Positions 23,418 to 35,829 of a stretch of DNA of 64,000 nucleotides are shown piece by piece. A program made the translations under genes and the position numbers. This DNA comes from Cunninghamia lanceolata (Eukaryota > Streptophyta > Pinopsida > Cupressales > Cupressaceae). Each line of letters begins with the position of its first letter. Position 1 is the stretch's first letter. Location of the stretch: the NCBI GenBank assembly GCA_027924645.1, contig BSBN01000845.1, forward strand, positions 2,294,001-2,358,000, read 5' to 3'. The notes under the pieces were generated by a model, which worked only from the letters and a program-made list of their open reading frames with translations, was not told the origin of the DNA and did not search any database.

Positions 23418-24724
23418 TGTTGCAAGTATGGCCCTAACTAGTGTTGTCATTGATGTCAACATATTCTTGTTGCATTGATGTTAAGGATTGGATGAACTGT
23501 GTGAGGATATTGAGAAAATTAGTCCTATCAGAACTAGAGAAGAACAGTGAAGACAGTGAAGCTCTATGTGGTGAATATCCCAGTTAAGATGAAGATTAGA
23601 GAATACGCATCAAAGGGTTTGTAGATATGTGTCTAAATATGATCCAGTCAAGATTTGAGAGGTCCGCATGAAGATTTGGAGAAGTTATGGCCATATGAGT
23701 AAAACTGGTTCTAGTAGATGTTCAGAGGTGATAGAGTGACACAAATAGGTCCGATGAGATTTGGAAATACAATATCTTGTTTTGCATATTTGATGGAATG
23801 TTTAGGAAGCTAGTGTGAACTGACAACTCAATTGGTTCGTGGTCTAGAGGTTTGCAAGCATCTATTTTAATGTGATAGTGATGACATACTATGTTCTTGA
23901 GGTTCTGGATGAAGATGCAAATGATTTCAGTAAGAAGAAGTGGTGTGGATGTTTTTGGTGATTCACGAAAGCTTGTGAGGGTCTCTAGATTGTGTACAGT
24001 TCGTGTTGGTGGTCCGCATTGAAGACTGAGCTCGTAATTGAAGATTTACTTCCAGGTGATGGATGTTCTTCCTAATCATGGTCGACCGGATGTTTTACAC
24101 ATCTTGTGGATGATCTTGAAGATGTTTTTTGAAGCATGGCATGTTCCTCAAAGAAGATTGAAGTCCTAGATATGTTGTGCCGACTTTGATGATCATTCCA
24201 AAGTTGATGTCTTGTATAAATAAGAATTGTGAAGTCATTTCAAAGGTGTGCAAGGAAGATGAGAAAGGGGTAGAAAAGAGAAGAATGAAAAGCAGAGCAG
24301 AAGTATTGAGCTTAAATGGAATAGACTCAAGCATGGTGAAGATGTTAATCTCCAGTTCAAGTATGTAATATTCATTATTCTGTAGACAGTGTGTCTCTTG
24401 TAGGTAGTGGGCCTCTTGTGACCAGTGTGCTCAGGCAGTGAGCCCTAATTGGCAAGTGCCATTTTGTTCTTCTTATTCTTTTAATAGAGAATACAATCTT
24501 GGGTTAGTCACCCTGTGGTTTTTGCCTTAACCAAGTTTTCCATGTTAAAATCTAGGTGTCATATGTGTTAATACATTTCTTCTCTTGAATTATTGCATTG
24601 TGCTTCCATGATTGTATTATTATTATGCCATTGAAATATAAGAATGATTTAAGTGTTTAAAGAGAAGAAAGTTTTAAGACAATTGATTCACCCCCCTTCT
24701 CAGTTGTCTGACCTAAAACCAACA
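23418..24724 (+). repeat. 3' LTR of Copia element D
   Basis: 1307 bp, beginning TGTTGCAAGTATGG and ending AAAACCAACA. Same family as the LTR of C (3714-4963, opposite strand). It is followed directly by LINE-derived sequence, so D was probably inserted into or beside the LINE fragment. No 5' LTR remains because the left part of the element is missing. Confidence 0.92.
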
Positions 24725-24744
24725 CATTCATGACAAATATTTGG

Positions 24745-25827
24745 AAGCGGACATAAGGGATACTGCATTGGAAGGAGATGACATAATTTTTCAAGAGGAA
24801 AGGAATATATCTAAGGAAGGAGTTGAGGAAGGGGAACCTATCAATTTATAGGTGGATTTTCCCCTCCTTCGGGGGGGAATTCATTGGGCATGAAGATAAC
24901 CATTTAACAAGAAATTTTGACATGGAGACTATAGAAGGTCTGGAGCAAGTATGGGCAAATGAGGGAAATGGGGAAGGAAATCTTATAGGGGAGCAGAGTC
25001 TAGAAGAAGAAAGAATTGATGGGGATGATGAAGAGGAGGGGCTAAAACTACCTATTTCTGGTATTATGAAGGAGCCTTCAAAAGATTCGAGCTTGGATAA
25101 TGAAAGAATGGAGACATTTTTAGAAGAATTCTTAGCAAATGTCACGAATGATATTTGTGATGAAATAGTGGAGGAAGTTCTTTTAGAAGATGAGGGTGGA
25201 GATGTGAAAAGATCTCTAGGAATATCTCAGACAATCATGGAGGTAAAAACTATCAAGGACACACCTACATCGATGAGAAAGAGCTCCCGACAAAGAAAAT
25301 CCAAAACACAACTAGGGATTGCAGCAGGAATCCAAAATACCATTTATATGACTTTGAAAAAAGAGGAGAGAAGACTACTCTCCTCGGGAGAAATGAGAGT
25401 CCTTTGAGTCATTTCTTGGAATGTTAGAGGCATTAATGCCCCTAACAAGAGATGCCTCATCAAACATTAGATTGATGAGGAAAAAAGTGACATTGTTCTC
25501 CTACAGGAGACAAAATTTTCAGCAGAACAAAGGGATAGTATATTCAAACAATGGAAAGAGTGGGAATATGAATTAGTGGCCACATGTGGATCTTCAAGTG
25601 TAATGGCAATCATCTAGAAAAAACATCTTCCAAGAATGGAGATAATAGGGAGGAGTGATCACTGGCTGATTGGTAGATTTTCAGGAATTATTAATGCTAG
25701 AAAACTCTCGGTGATATGTGTGTATGGACCATCCAGTACATCACAAAAAATAGCAGGTATGGTCTCAACTTACTCAATGGTTAGTTTTGTTAAAAAGGGA
25801 AAGAGATGTTTGAGGAGGAGATTTTAA
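24745..25827 (+). pseudogene. L1-type LINE fragment with endonuclease N-terminus
   Basis: The stretch 24823-25407 is an acidic linker-like ORF ending in SSRQRKSKTQLGIAAG and then MRVL. After a TGA at 25405-25407 the frame continues with ISWNVRGINAPNKR, the first motif of the AP-type endonuclease of plant LINEs, then DIVLLQETKFS (catalytic Glu) and VICVYGPSS. Stops occur at 25468-25470 and near 25615. Sequence recognisable as LINE ends at about 25827, before the remaining endonuclease motifs, and there is no RT. LINE copies are usually truncated at the 5' end, so the loss of the 3' part here must come from a later deletion or rearrangement. Confidence 0.85.
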
Positions 25828-28638
25828 TTTTGAGTTGTATTACAAGAGGTGTATGAACATATGACACACATAGCCTTTTCTAGAATGTGTATTGATTTAT
25901 CAAAACTTTGGCCAAAGTAATGTAAAATTTTTCTTGCATTGTTGGTTCACAGCGTCTATTGGTTTACATGATAGTCATATTTGTCATAGTTAGCTAGAAG
26001 GTATCTAAAGTCATTTGGCAGATTATTTGTGACTGGACACAACACTAGTTATCGGATGGCATGATGCTCTTGCAGATTTCCTTTATCTACTACCCTCATG
26101 AAGGGTAGGGCCACTTCCTAATGGAAGGTGTGTGAGAGACCACTAGTCTATGTTGGAGGTAAAACACTTGGGTGATGCTCTGCCTCTTGCAGTTGAAGAA
26201 TGCCAAAGGATTGGTCACATAGAGATATTATTTGTATTCCTCATGTCATATGTATATATATTGAAAACTTGTAACTTGTAAAAATTCATGGCATTATGAT
26301 GTAAATGCTACTTTGTAATATTTAATGGATAACGGTTTACTCATTTATTGATTTATGAAATGAAATTAGTGAGTATAAATCTTTTAAATGTAAATATGGT
26401 TTGTTATATATATAAAAAAAAATACAGTGTTTTCTTGTTAAAATTTTCGCATGTTTCTAACTATCATTAGTGTTTTATAGTGTTGACAATTAGTAAACAT
26501 AGGAGATTGCAAGGGAGACTTTGAGTTTGAACCATTAAGGCTAAGGGATCAAAGCCTCAAATGCTAAGCCACACTTATAAAGATGCCTAAGTGTGAAGCT
26601 CAACTATAGAGAAATTTCATTTTCCTGAGAATGTACACATTAGTCAACAAAGCCAAGATGATCTCAAGGATCTTAGGATTACACCTACTCATAGGAAGCA
26701 TCATCCTAGCCTAAGAATTGTGAAAGCCAAATAGACTCACTTGTATGCACCCAACATGATGGCTTTTGTTGTCTAAATGGGGGCAGAGAACATATCACAT
26801 ACCTTTAGCAAGTCTTAAAGTAGAATCACTTAGTGCTACAAAAATATCATTTCACACTATATGCATGTATATTTGCAATTCTATCATATCAATTAATCAT
26901 CTATATTATAAATTCTTAGATGCCCTTTTTATTTTAGTTTTGTTAACAATTTAAAGACTATAAATTTATAGAAATAACAGTTGCATCTTGAGTAGTCCAT
27001 TTCTCACTCATGTGCATGGCAACAACATACCATTGTTAAATAAAAATTAAAAATTTACAAGAATTACATCTTTCCCAAAATTGCAGGCGAGCAATTGATG
27101 ATGAGATAGAAATGGAATGACTTCAAACGTCCTATTAAGGTGTATAAATACTTGTTTTGAAGATAGTTTTAATGGGTATTTAGTTTTTAAATAACTTCTC
27201 TATCATTTAGATTTTTTAGAACATTTCCAAAGGTTTTCATTTTGAAACATGGACATGGATGTCACTGAGTTCAATCTTGTCTATTTTAACTAACTTTTTA
27301 AATGAATTTTCTAAGTTTTGTTTGATTATCTTGAATTCTCTAAATTTTGACTTTTATGAACTGATTTATGGTTACCATGTAAATATTTCTACTGTCTATC
27401 TATTAACACTGATCATATTTTTAGATCTAGTATTCACACCAGATGAAGCACCTCAGTAGACCTTTTTGTAGAGCAACTTTGGAAAACCAACTATAAAATA
27501 TTGAAAGAGGAATGCCAAAGATAAGTATATAGTAAAATGGGTGATGAATGATATCCATGATTTGTTATCCCAAGCCTTCACCAATACCCAATGTGGAAGT
27601 CAGCCATTGCAAGAATGAACCGATATTAGGTCCCAAGAAAGCATTGACTGCATTTATACAAGATAGTGGTGGGGTGTAAATTTTCCTTTGGAGAGAGAGC
27701 CAATTGCTATGCCAATTCCAAGGGTGTAAAACATATGAGGCCTAGGCCCTAGCATGTTCTCAAACAAAATAAGAATAATACTATTGATATGGATTTGTGC
27801 AAGAGCTAAAAGTGTTACATTTAATATCTTTATTCTTTTGGATCAATGTTTCATTCGTAGAATATTCTTCTAGATATTTTTAAAATATGACAGACAAGAG
27901 TCCTAACAACTATTTTCAGAAATTATAGAACACTAAATAGAATGGAATAGGTTTTGTAGATTTTTGAGCCTTACCTGGCGAATGGGAGATGAAGTCTCTT
28001 CTAAGTAGATCTTTTATAAACTTATTTAGTAATGCATGGAGGCTTCCTATATCATTATTAGGGGGACTTGCTTGCTTTTGATTTCATTCATGGGGTAGTT
28101 GATGATTGTTTGTCTTAAATAGAATAGAAGAGGTCAAGCAAGGTATAAGGGTATGACTATATTATATTGAAATATAATTACTAGAAGAGGGGTATGGGGA
28201 ATGGGGATAAGGATAAGGACCACATATGGGTCCCAAATACTGGATTCTCCTAATGACTTAATTTTAACCACTAATTGGATTTCAAGGTAATTGTTGAGCA
28301 CATGAAATAGATATAATTTCTATTAACTAAGTATATTTTGAAAAAAATTTCTTTCATTATTGAAGTCGAGCTTTTGTTTTTAATGACAAAAAGTTGGAGA
28401 TCACATTGAAAGTGCTATATAATTCTCAGGTAATCCGATAGAATGATCTTGCTAAGAAAATTCTTATTTTAAGAGAGTTTCAAAACTAATTCACTTTTTT
28501 ATTTAATTGGAGCATATGTGGAAAATTTGTATGTAAATATTTTTTTTTTGTGGTAATTTTGTATATTATGTAGTAGTCATTCTTTTATATTTTCTTTGTT
28601 AAATTGCCAATAATCAGAGGTTAACAAGGTAAGCCAAA
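25828..28638. other. AT-rich DNA without recognisable gene
   Basis: Only short ORFs (up to 66 codons) without domain-like content. A small palindrome CTACCCTCATGAAGGGTAG lies at 26091-26109. No LTR pair or RNA gene is visible. Confidence 0.6.
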
Positions 28639-29067
28639 ATGTATGTGCAAGCACCTTTTTATAGAAAGATGTCAAAATCAAGTGGTAGACTTAGATTCCC
28701 TCCCATGGAGGAAGATACTCTACTCCTATTCTCATGTCTTAATGGCAAAGATCAAAATACTATAAAAAGATCGGCAAAAAAACCCATTTTAGATTATAAC
28801 AATTCGAAGTGCATAACAATACATACAATAGATTTGAAAGAGGTCAAAGAGTTTATGAGTTTCAAAAGCATTGAAAACTCATGCAGGAGAAATATTTCAA
28901 AGTTCTATCAGATGCTTGAAGTTAAACCAACAACTATGGTTCTAAACCAACACCAAAGAAATAAATTTCTAGCTCTTCATCTCCATTTATCTATTGTTGT
29001 AAGAACACTTGGTTCTGACAACAAGACTACCCTACCATTCATAATGAATGTCTACCATAATCGATAG
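28639..29067 (+). CDS. Unrecognised ORF of 142 codons
   Basis: Starts with ATG (MYVQAPFYRKMSKSSGRLRF) and ends at a TAG at about 29065-29067. It is the longest stop-free stretch in a 6-kb AT-rich region, where an ORF of this length is uncommon by chance. It is rich in Lys, Asn and Ser, with no signal peptide or membrane segment that I can see. I do not recognise a family. It may be an exon, an old transposon remnant, or a chance ORF. Confidence 0.3.
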   Translation: MYVQAPFYRKMSKSSGRLRFPPMEEDTLLLFSCLNGKDQNTIKRSAKKPILDYNNSKCITIHTIDLKEVKEFMSFKSIENSCRRNISKFYQMLEVKPTTMVLNQHQRNKFLALHLHLSIVVRTLGSDNKTTLPFIMNVYHNR

Positions 29068-32000
29068 TCTTCATTTTATCTTGTTCAAGCTGCCACACAC
29101 CTATAAATTGAGTTACAAATATTAGTTAGAAAATTATCAGAATATCATCAATGTTTCACAATTTTATTTTCTAATTATCTTAGAAATTAATTTCTCACAA
29201 AATAAATAGAACACACTAGTTTATTTGTAGATGATAATGTTTGTCACAATTTCATCATCTTGATATAGGGATTCTATGTGATTTAAATGGTGTTTAGATG
29301 GAAATATTTTGTTAATATCCTATTACCTCCTATCTCTTCCCATGTAAGGAGGCCAATTTGTATTGAAGTTATTTTTTGTGAGAGCAAATGTGAATCATAT
29401 TCATATCATATTTAAAAGATACCAATGATAGAACTAGAATAGATATCTTAAATTATAAATCGTTCTAAAAATTGTCATATCACTTTAGATCTATTTTATT
29501 TACTTGGGTTATTTAAAGAGTTATTTCGTAGTTTTTTAATTTACTTAGGAGTTTTTTTTTTTTTACTTTGGAATATTTAAGAATTATTTTACTTTTATTA
29601 AGAGTTACTTTATAGTTTTAACTTTTTTAAATATGTCAATTATATTTTAGTTTTTATGTACATTTGGAACTATTTTATTTATTTAATAAGTTATTTTATT
29701 TACTTAAGAGCTATTTTATAGTTTACGTTTTTTTTAAAATAAATGTTGGCTCTAAATAGTTTTCTAATAGGTGTTTATATGATGGTCCTTTATGTCACTG
29801 TAAAATGCCTCTCAATGTAGTAATAAATAGTGTGCAACAAAAGTAAAATATTGTATTTCACATAACACAAATGATATAAGTACAAAATGATTAATTATTA
29901 GAATGAGCCACTTTGAAACTCGGTAACCTCAAAAAATCTTTTAACAAGAAAAAATTTAAATATGATGATCAACTACTTATTACCCCTTGTATTCAACTTC
30001 TTGTTAGATTCAACATACTCTTAAAGGTGTTGATAGATTTGATTTATTTTGTGTTTTATATGATTTTGTTTGTTTAGTATGATTCTTAGTTATACCTCCC
30101 AAGGTAAGGAGAATAAAAAACAAATTTTAACTTGGTTACTCTTTAAATCCCTTAATGGAAGAGTTGGTGTATTGGGTGGTGTGGCAATTAGGATATAGTA
30201 AATGTTATGAGTGCATATAAGGGGTAAATTTATTTCTTCACAAAGATAACAACCCTCAATTTGTTTCTACCAATTGATAGTAACATATGATATGCATTCA
30301 CACTCTCTTTCACCATTGTGTATAGGTACAAAAGTTTTGCAATGTCCAACACACATCTATCCTGCCATACCATAGCCTCCAACTCTGCTTGAGCTTGGCC
30401 TTGTATTTCTTTATATAGTACCAACTATGCCATTGTCCACTTTGTAGAGCCATAGTGTCTATTCGTACTATCAAGACTTGACCCCTTCACTTTTTTCCAT
30501 ATGACTTCCTAAAATAGTTGGTCTCTCCCTCAGGTGTCAAAGATCAAAAATGACATGTCATTAAGGCCATTAGCAAACACCAAAGTTTAAATTTTAAAAT
30601 CTATTCATTTTTGTTGCTATTATTTACTTTTATGATTTATTAATGCATAAGAATGCGTGTGCATGTTAATCTTATAACTCTATTGTCTTGCACATTTTGT
30701 ATCAACTATGTCTACTAGTCCAGTCCTGACATTAAAAAATAGATTTTAAAAAAATTGGAAAGGAAGTCAAATATACATGCCAAAGCAATACTCAAAACTT
30801 TCTTTGTTCTGAATTTTATAGTTCAAGAATTAGATGTTGATTAACTATTTCTATTTAAACCTTTTTATTTTTTGTGCTATAACATTTTACCACATTGAAG
30901 GTGAACTATAATTTTCAAAATTATATTTTTTGAATGATCTATAGGGATAATTGATCTCTCATAGGGATTGAATGTAAAGTAATGATAACATAATTTAGTG
31001 GATTAAATAACTTAAAATTTATAAATAAGAAAAAAAAAAAACTAACAAATTCTACAATTTCATTTAAAAACTATGAGAGAAAATAATATCTTTTGCAATT
31101 TCTTTCGAAAACCTATTGGTGTGCATTTTTATTCATTAGGTAACAATTATGTATTCATTGCAACATTATTTTGCTAGAATTTATTATATATTCTTTGTGA
31201 AAACTAAATAAAGTGGGAAAGCCAAAGTGCAATAGATATTTTGCACACATGAAATGATTACCTAGCTTGAAATTGAGTGTCTTTTACTGAGATAGAGTAT
31301 CTTATTTATGTTTGGTTTGTAAGGGCAATGTGCAACGCAAAAGAAACTATTTACGTGATAGGGCATTGACATGATAATAATTTTGTGTGTCTCACTCATT
31401 TAATAACATAGAGCCATGAATGAATTAGGACTCCATAAAAATCGAACTCAAACCCAACTATGTTCATCTCAATATGTAATGTCAAAGAGAATTTACTAAT
31501 ATAAGTGAAAGAAGACAACCTTTAATGTGATAGAATTTTAATAAGAATTGATAACATAATTTAATGAATTAAATAACTTATAAATTAATAAATAATAAAA
31601 ATATCTAACAAATTCTACAAATTTCTTCATGTATATTGAACCTATGAATCCAACTGCTAGTTTAACTCTATGTAAACTAAGTATAGATTTCTAGTGCCAC
31701 ATAATTACAGGTTAAATCAAACATCTTTATTTAATGTCCGCATTTTGCGGCGGGGCTGGGCGAGTCAACTCATGGAATTTGTGTGGTCGACATGGGAGAC
31801 AAATTGCTCTCAAAAGGTGGCGTGATAGCAGAGAAATTGCAGCTGCGGTACGACTCCTCCCCACCTGCAGCAAAAGTGACAAACAACGCAGACAAATAAG
31901 AGAGAGAGTAAATAGATGAAAACCTCGACATTTTGTTCAAACGATATGTGGTATATAAAATAGAGGTATACAGAAATTAAACTTAATTATTAATTATATT

Positions 32001-32135
32001 ATAGATTTAAGATTTATTGAAACAAACGACTATATAAATTATGGGTTCCTTGACTGAAACTCATTCAAGACTAAACAAAATACCATAAATTAACTCACTC
32101 TTTACCTAGTCTAGTCTACCGATAATCCCAGCTAA
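29068..32135. other. AT-rich DNA; small GC-rich island at 31735-31915
   Basis: Long A/T-rich stretches with homopolymer runs and no supported gene. The 31735-31915 part is strikingly richer in G, C and CpG than its surroundings and lies 220 bp downstream of the kinase stop codon. It holds a 61-codon plus-strand ORF that I do not recognise. It may be a leftover of a gene or its 3' region. Confidence 0.5.
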
Positions 32136-33311
32136 TTATTCCAACATCTCTCCCACTTTTCTCATGGAGACCAACCCACAACACCCGCAGCATTTGATCG
32201 ATGCAGCTTTCTTCACGTATTCGGCAATCCAACACTCCCACCTCTCCCCTGCCCACCTCTCCACTAACTCTACTCTTTCGCCGTACGCCTCATTCGTAGC
32301 TTTCATCCCACTCACCAGTTCTAACACCACCACTCCGAAACTGTACACGTCGCTTTTCTCGCTCACTTTCGGCCTATGGGCGTACTCTACACACCAAAAC
32401 ATTATAATAAACAAATTATAGCATTTCGCGAGTAGAGATACAATCAAACCTGGGGCTATATATCCGTGCGACCCTACATAACCAGACGCCGTATACTCAT
32501 CGCCCAACCTATTAAGCTCTCTGGATAGGCCAAAATCTGCAATTTTAGCCCCAAACTCCTCGTCCAACAAGATATTGCTGGATTTCACATCCCTGTGCAA
32601 TATTGGAGGGGCGCAATCATGATGCATATAACTAAGCCCACGAACTGCGCCGAGAGCGATCTTGTAACGCATCGGCCATTGCAGCGCCATTTGCGGTCCT
32701 TGGTCGCCGTGCAGACGGTTGAACAAGCTGCCATTGAAGTCAGACTCTTCACTTGAAATGCAACAGAGAAGCTTTATGATGTTGGTGTGCCGGAGGAGTC
32801 CCAATCTATCCACCTCCAGTTCCCCATTTTACTCTTCTGCTGATCTGCTCATATTCTGGATCTTCTTAACGGCTACTGCTTGCCCGTTCTGCAGAATGAC
32901 CCCGTAAACTTTTCCAGCACCTCCGCATCCAATCACGTTACTCTCGTCCACTTCCGTCGAATGGAAGGGCGTCATTTTCCACGATGGCGTCACTGCTTCC
33001 TGAGAGACGAACGACACAAACAAACGGAGCACAAGGCCACGCATACTATAACTGAAAATAGCACCAGAATGGTAGCCAAAATCTTAGGTGAATACTTATC
33101 TGGAGAGGAGCACGAAGGTAGCATCAAATTCCGACCACCGCATAGCCTTCGGTTACCCACAAAGCCCTCCTTGTAAGCCGGACTGTCTAGAGCGTCAGGA
33201 ATACGTCTAGACAAGTGACTGTGGGATACATTGAAAGCATTCACTTTCAGGCGTCCTAAGGTGTCCAAACTCGGAAGGAATGCGTCTAGACAAGTGATTG
33301 TTGGATACATT
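32136..33311 (-). pseudogene. LRR receptor kinase pseudogene, 3' part (last LRR, membrane segment, kinase domain)
   Basis: Second half of the gene that starts at 42105. In order on the minus strand: the last LRR and its end (HLSRRIPDALDSPAYKEGF, VGNRRLCGG), a membrane helix (ILATILVLFSVIVCVALCSV), then after a frameshift near 32990-33044 the kinase. Visible are the glycine loop GCGGAGKVYG, the lysine in AVAVKKI, the RHTNIIKLLCC stretch, LHRDVKSSNILLD (catalytic loop), IADFGLSREL and GYIAPE. A TAA at 32826-32828 interrupts before the alpha-C region, the hinge segment between ESDF and NGSLFNRLHG is missing, and the C-lobe after VELVERWAGE is shortened, although the end RKVGEMLE is near the normal one. 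A 63-bp intron is preserved. The family is LRR subfamily XI (HAESA/HSL1 type), plasma-membrane peptide receptors. This copy cannot work. Confidence 0.9.
32387..32449 (-). other. Intron in the kinase domain of the LRR-kinase pseudogene
   Basis: 63 bp with GT at 32449-32448 and AG at 32388-32387 on the minus strand. Removing it joins GYIAP to EYAHRPKVSEKSDVYSFGVV in frame, splitting the Glu codon after its first base. Plant LRR-XI kinases have an intron at this place, so the pseudogene arose from a genomic copy, not from a processed transcript. Confidence 0.87.
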
Positions 33312-33316
33312 GAAAA
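33201..33316 (-). repeat. Tandem duplication of about 76 bp in the LRR-kinase pseudogene
   Basis: The bases at 33201-33240 (AATACGTCTAGACAAGTGAC and onward) recur at 33277-33316 with four or five differences. The unit codes for the last LRR (FNVSxxHLSRRIP). The duplication puts the following sequence out of frame. Element E was inserted at the outer edge of the second unit. Confidence 0.85.
33312..33316. repeat. Target-site duplication of element E, left copy (GAAAA)
   Basis: GAAAA next to the left LTR; the same bases follow the right LTR at 41149-41153. This places the element exactly in the LRR-coding sequence. Confidence 0.85.
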
Positions 33317-33589
33317 TATTGAAAAAAAAACAGAGTATTTGAAATAAAATAAAACAGAGTGCAGCAAATAAAAATATTATTGAATAGCAAATTGCACAGA
33401 AAATAGATGATTTCTTAATTGATTACAATGGCAGCCTTGCTGCTATATTTATAACATTCATAGAAATCTCTATGATATCTTAGAATGACTAAGAGAAGTG
33501 TCAAAAAAGAAAAAATCTAGAGGTTTCTATTTAGAGATGGAAGTTTTTATATTCTGGAGCATTCCATAAAATAAACATTATCTCCAACA
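33317..33589 (-). repeat. 3' LTR of element E
   Basis: 273 bp; minus-strand start TGTTGGAGATAATG, end TTTCAATA. It matches 40875-41148 with a few percent difference by eye. The adjoining 33590-33597 is the polypurine tract on the minus strand (TGGGGGGG). Confidence 0.92.
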
Positions 33590-33633
33590 CCCCCCCATAA
33601 TATTTATTTGGAGAGGATAATTACAAAAGATTA

Positions 33634-35433
33634 CTATATAGCAACTTCCTTGAGATTTAACAAGTTTCTAAATTTGATAAATTTCACTTCAGGTTGTGCT
33701 TTTGTAAATATGTGAGCAATTTGATTTTCTGTTCCACAAAATTTTAACTCCACCACTTGATCTTCTTTCAAATCACGAACAAAATGATGATGTACTTCTA
33801 TATGCTTTGATCTAGCATGATAAATTGAATTTTTTGCTAGCTTGATAGTACTTTGATTATCACATAATATAGTAGTTGGACAAACTTGTGGATGTTGTGT
33901 TTCTTCAAGTAGTCTTCTAAGCCATAATGCTTCTTGAGATGCCTTTGATGAACCAACATAGTCAGCTTCTATAGATGATAGTGATACTATTGCTTGTTTC
34001 TTGCTGCTCCAAGAAATTGGTCCTGACTCAAGATGAAACATGTACCCTGAAGTTGATTTTCTATCATCAATATAACCTGCATAATCAGAATCTGTATATC
34101 CAACTAATGTAGGCTCTCCTCCATATTTGTACTCAATTCCAAGTTGATAAGTACCTTTAATATATTTTAATATTCTCTTAGCTACTTTCCAATGCTCAAT
34201 GTGTGGATCTGACATATACCTAGATATAATACCAACTGCATATGCAATATTTGGTCTAGTTATAGTGAGATACAAAAGACTCCCAACTAATTGTCTATAT
34301 AATTTTCCATCCACCTTCTTTTGAGTAGAATTAGCACTCAACTTTAATCCTACTTCACATGGTGTATTAGATGCTTTACAATAAGTCATATTAAACTTTT
34401 TCAATACATCAAGAGCATATTTGGCTTGAGAAAGCATGATTCTTCCTTCTTCTTGCCATACTTGCATACCCAAAATATAGTGCATCAACCCTAAATCAGT
34501 TATTTCAAAAGTTTGTTTGAGTTGATCCTTGATTATTTCAATATTATGTGTGTGATCCCTTGTAATAATCAAGTCATCCACATACAATACAATACTAACA
34601 ACTTTACCATCACTATGTTTTACATACACATCTAGATCAGCTTTACTTCTTTTAAATCTTGCATTTATAAAGTACTCATTTATTTTGGAGTACCATGCCC
34701 TTGGAGCTTGCTTAAGACCATATAATGATTTTTTTAATCTACACACTAGATGTTCTTCACCACTTTTAACAAATCCAAGTGGTTGTTTCATGTAAATTTC
34801 ATCTTGAAGATCACCATGTAGAAAGACACTTTTTACATCCATTTGATAAATTTTTCAACCAAATTTTGCAGCTAGAGAAACTATTGTACGAATTGAACTC
34901 ATTTTAGCAACTGGAGCAAAGGTTTCAGTATAATCAATACCTTCTATTTGTGAGAAGCCTTTAGCCACTAGTCTTGCTTTATATTTTTCAATAGCTCCAT
35001 CTGATGTGAACTTTACTTTGTAGGTCCACTTGCATCCAACCACACTTTTACCTTTTGGAAGAGTTGTCAATTCCCAAGTTCCATTTTTCATCAAAGAATT
35101 GTATTCATCTTGCATTGCTTCTTCTCATTCTTCTTTCCCTTTTGCTTCCTTATATGTACTTGGAGTGTCAACCTGCATCACCTTAGTCATAAGAGTATAG
35201 TTAGCAAACATATTTCTAGGGCCTTCTTGGTATATTTCTTGAATGCTTCTAGTCTTCTGTGTGTCTTCATCACCACTTTCACTTGATGCTTCAATTTGTG
35301 TTCCCTCTCCTCCTATAGAAGATTGCATACCTTGATATTGATCATTAGTACAAGTAGACTTATCTTCTTCAATCAATATTGGAAAGTAAGATATGTTGGT
35401 AGGTGGCGACTGATCAAGAAAGTACTGTACACT
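33634..35433 (-). pseudogene. Element E: reverse transcriptase and RNase H
   Basis: Three pieces in sequence. 35125-35433 is the linker after integrase. 34855-35115 holds the RT start ([37 protein letters not shown]). 33634-34842 continues with [39 protein letters not shown] (catalytic pair), YLTITRPNIAYAV and the RNase H motifs SLSSIEADYV, LCDNQSTIKLAKN, HFVRD and IAHIFTKAQP. The breaks at about 34852 and 35122 are TGA codons where Trp is expected, so single G-to-A changes explain both. This enzyme would copy the element RNA and degrade the RNA strand. Confidence 0.9.
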
Positions 35434-35438
35434 AGCCA

Positions 35439-35802
35439 TGTATCCTCGCTGGGGTTTGGGGTTAGAGCTGACATAAAAAAAAACCCTATTTTTGTAACCG
35501 ACATAAAAAACCTATTTTTTGTAACTGACAAAAAAGCTTGATAAAAAGCGACTAAGGGTTAGGGTTTTGATTGAGATTGTATTGTAGCATTTGCAGCGGT
35601 ATTGAGTTGCAGGGATTGCTAGTTGTAATCAGTTTGATTTACTGGATAATAATATTGGACTCTCTGTTTGGTGGATGTAGCCCAAGTTTGGGTGAATCAT
35701 GTTAAAACTTGTCTCTCGCTGTTATTAATTCTGTGTATTTCCATTCCTCTATTTAATCTTTATTTGCATTTAATTGATATCTTCTGTCGACTAACCCTAA
35801 CA
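35439..35802. repeat. Probable solo LTR inserted in element E
   Basis: 364 bp of unrelated sequence interrupts the integrase-RT linker of E. It begins TGTATCCTCGCTGGGG and ends TAACCCTAACA on the plus strand, that is TG...CA in either direction. The flanking five bases are AGCCA and AGATA, a weak 3-of-5 match. It contains two related ACATAAAAAA(A)CCCTATTTTT units at about 35472-35520. No coding content and no second copy in the window, so the family is unknown. It could also be a MITE-like insertion. Confidence 0.5.
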
Positions 35803-35829
35803 AGATAATGTAGGAGAATGTTCACTTTC

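Noticed and set aside
26091..26109. Palindrome CTACCCTCATGAAGGGTAG as possible terminator or element end
   Set aside because: Isolated, short, no partner and no gene next to it.
31734..31919. 61-codon ORF in a GC-rich patch
   Set aside because: No domain, no start context, and no exon structure; kept only as a compositional note.
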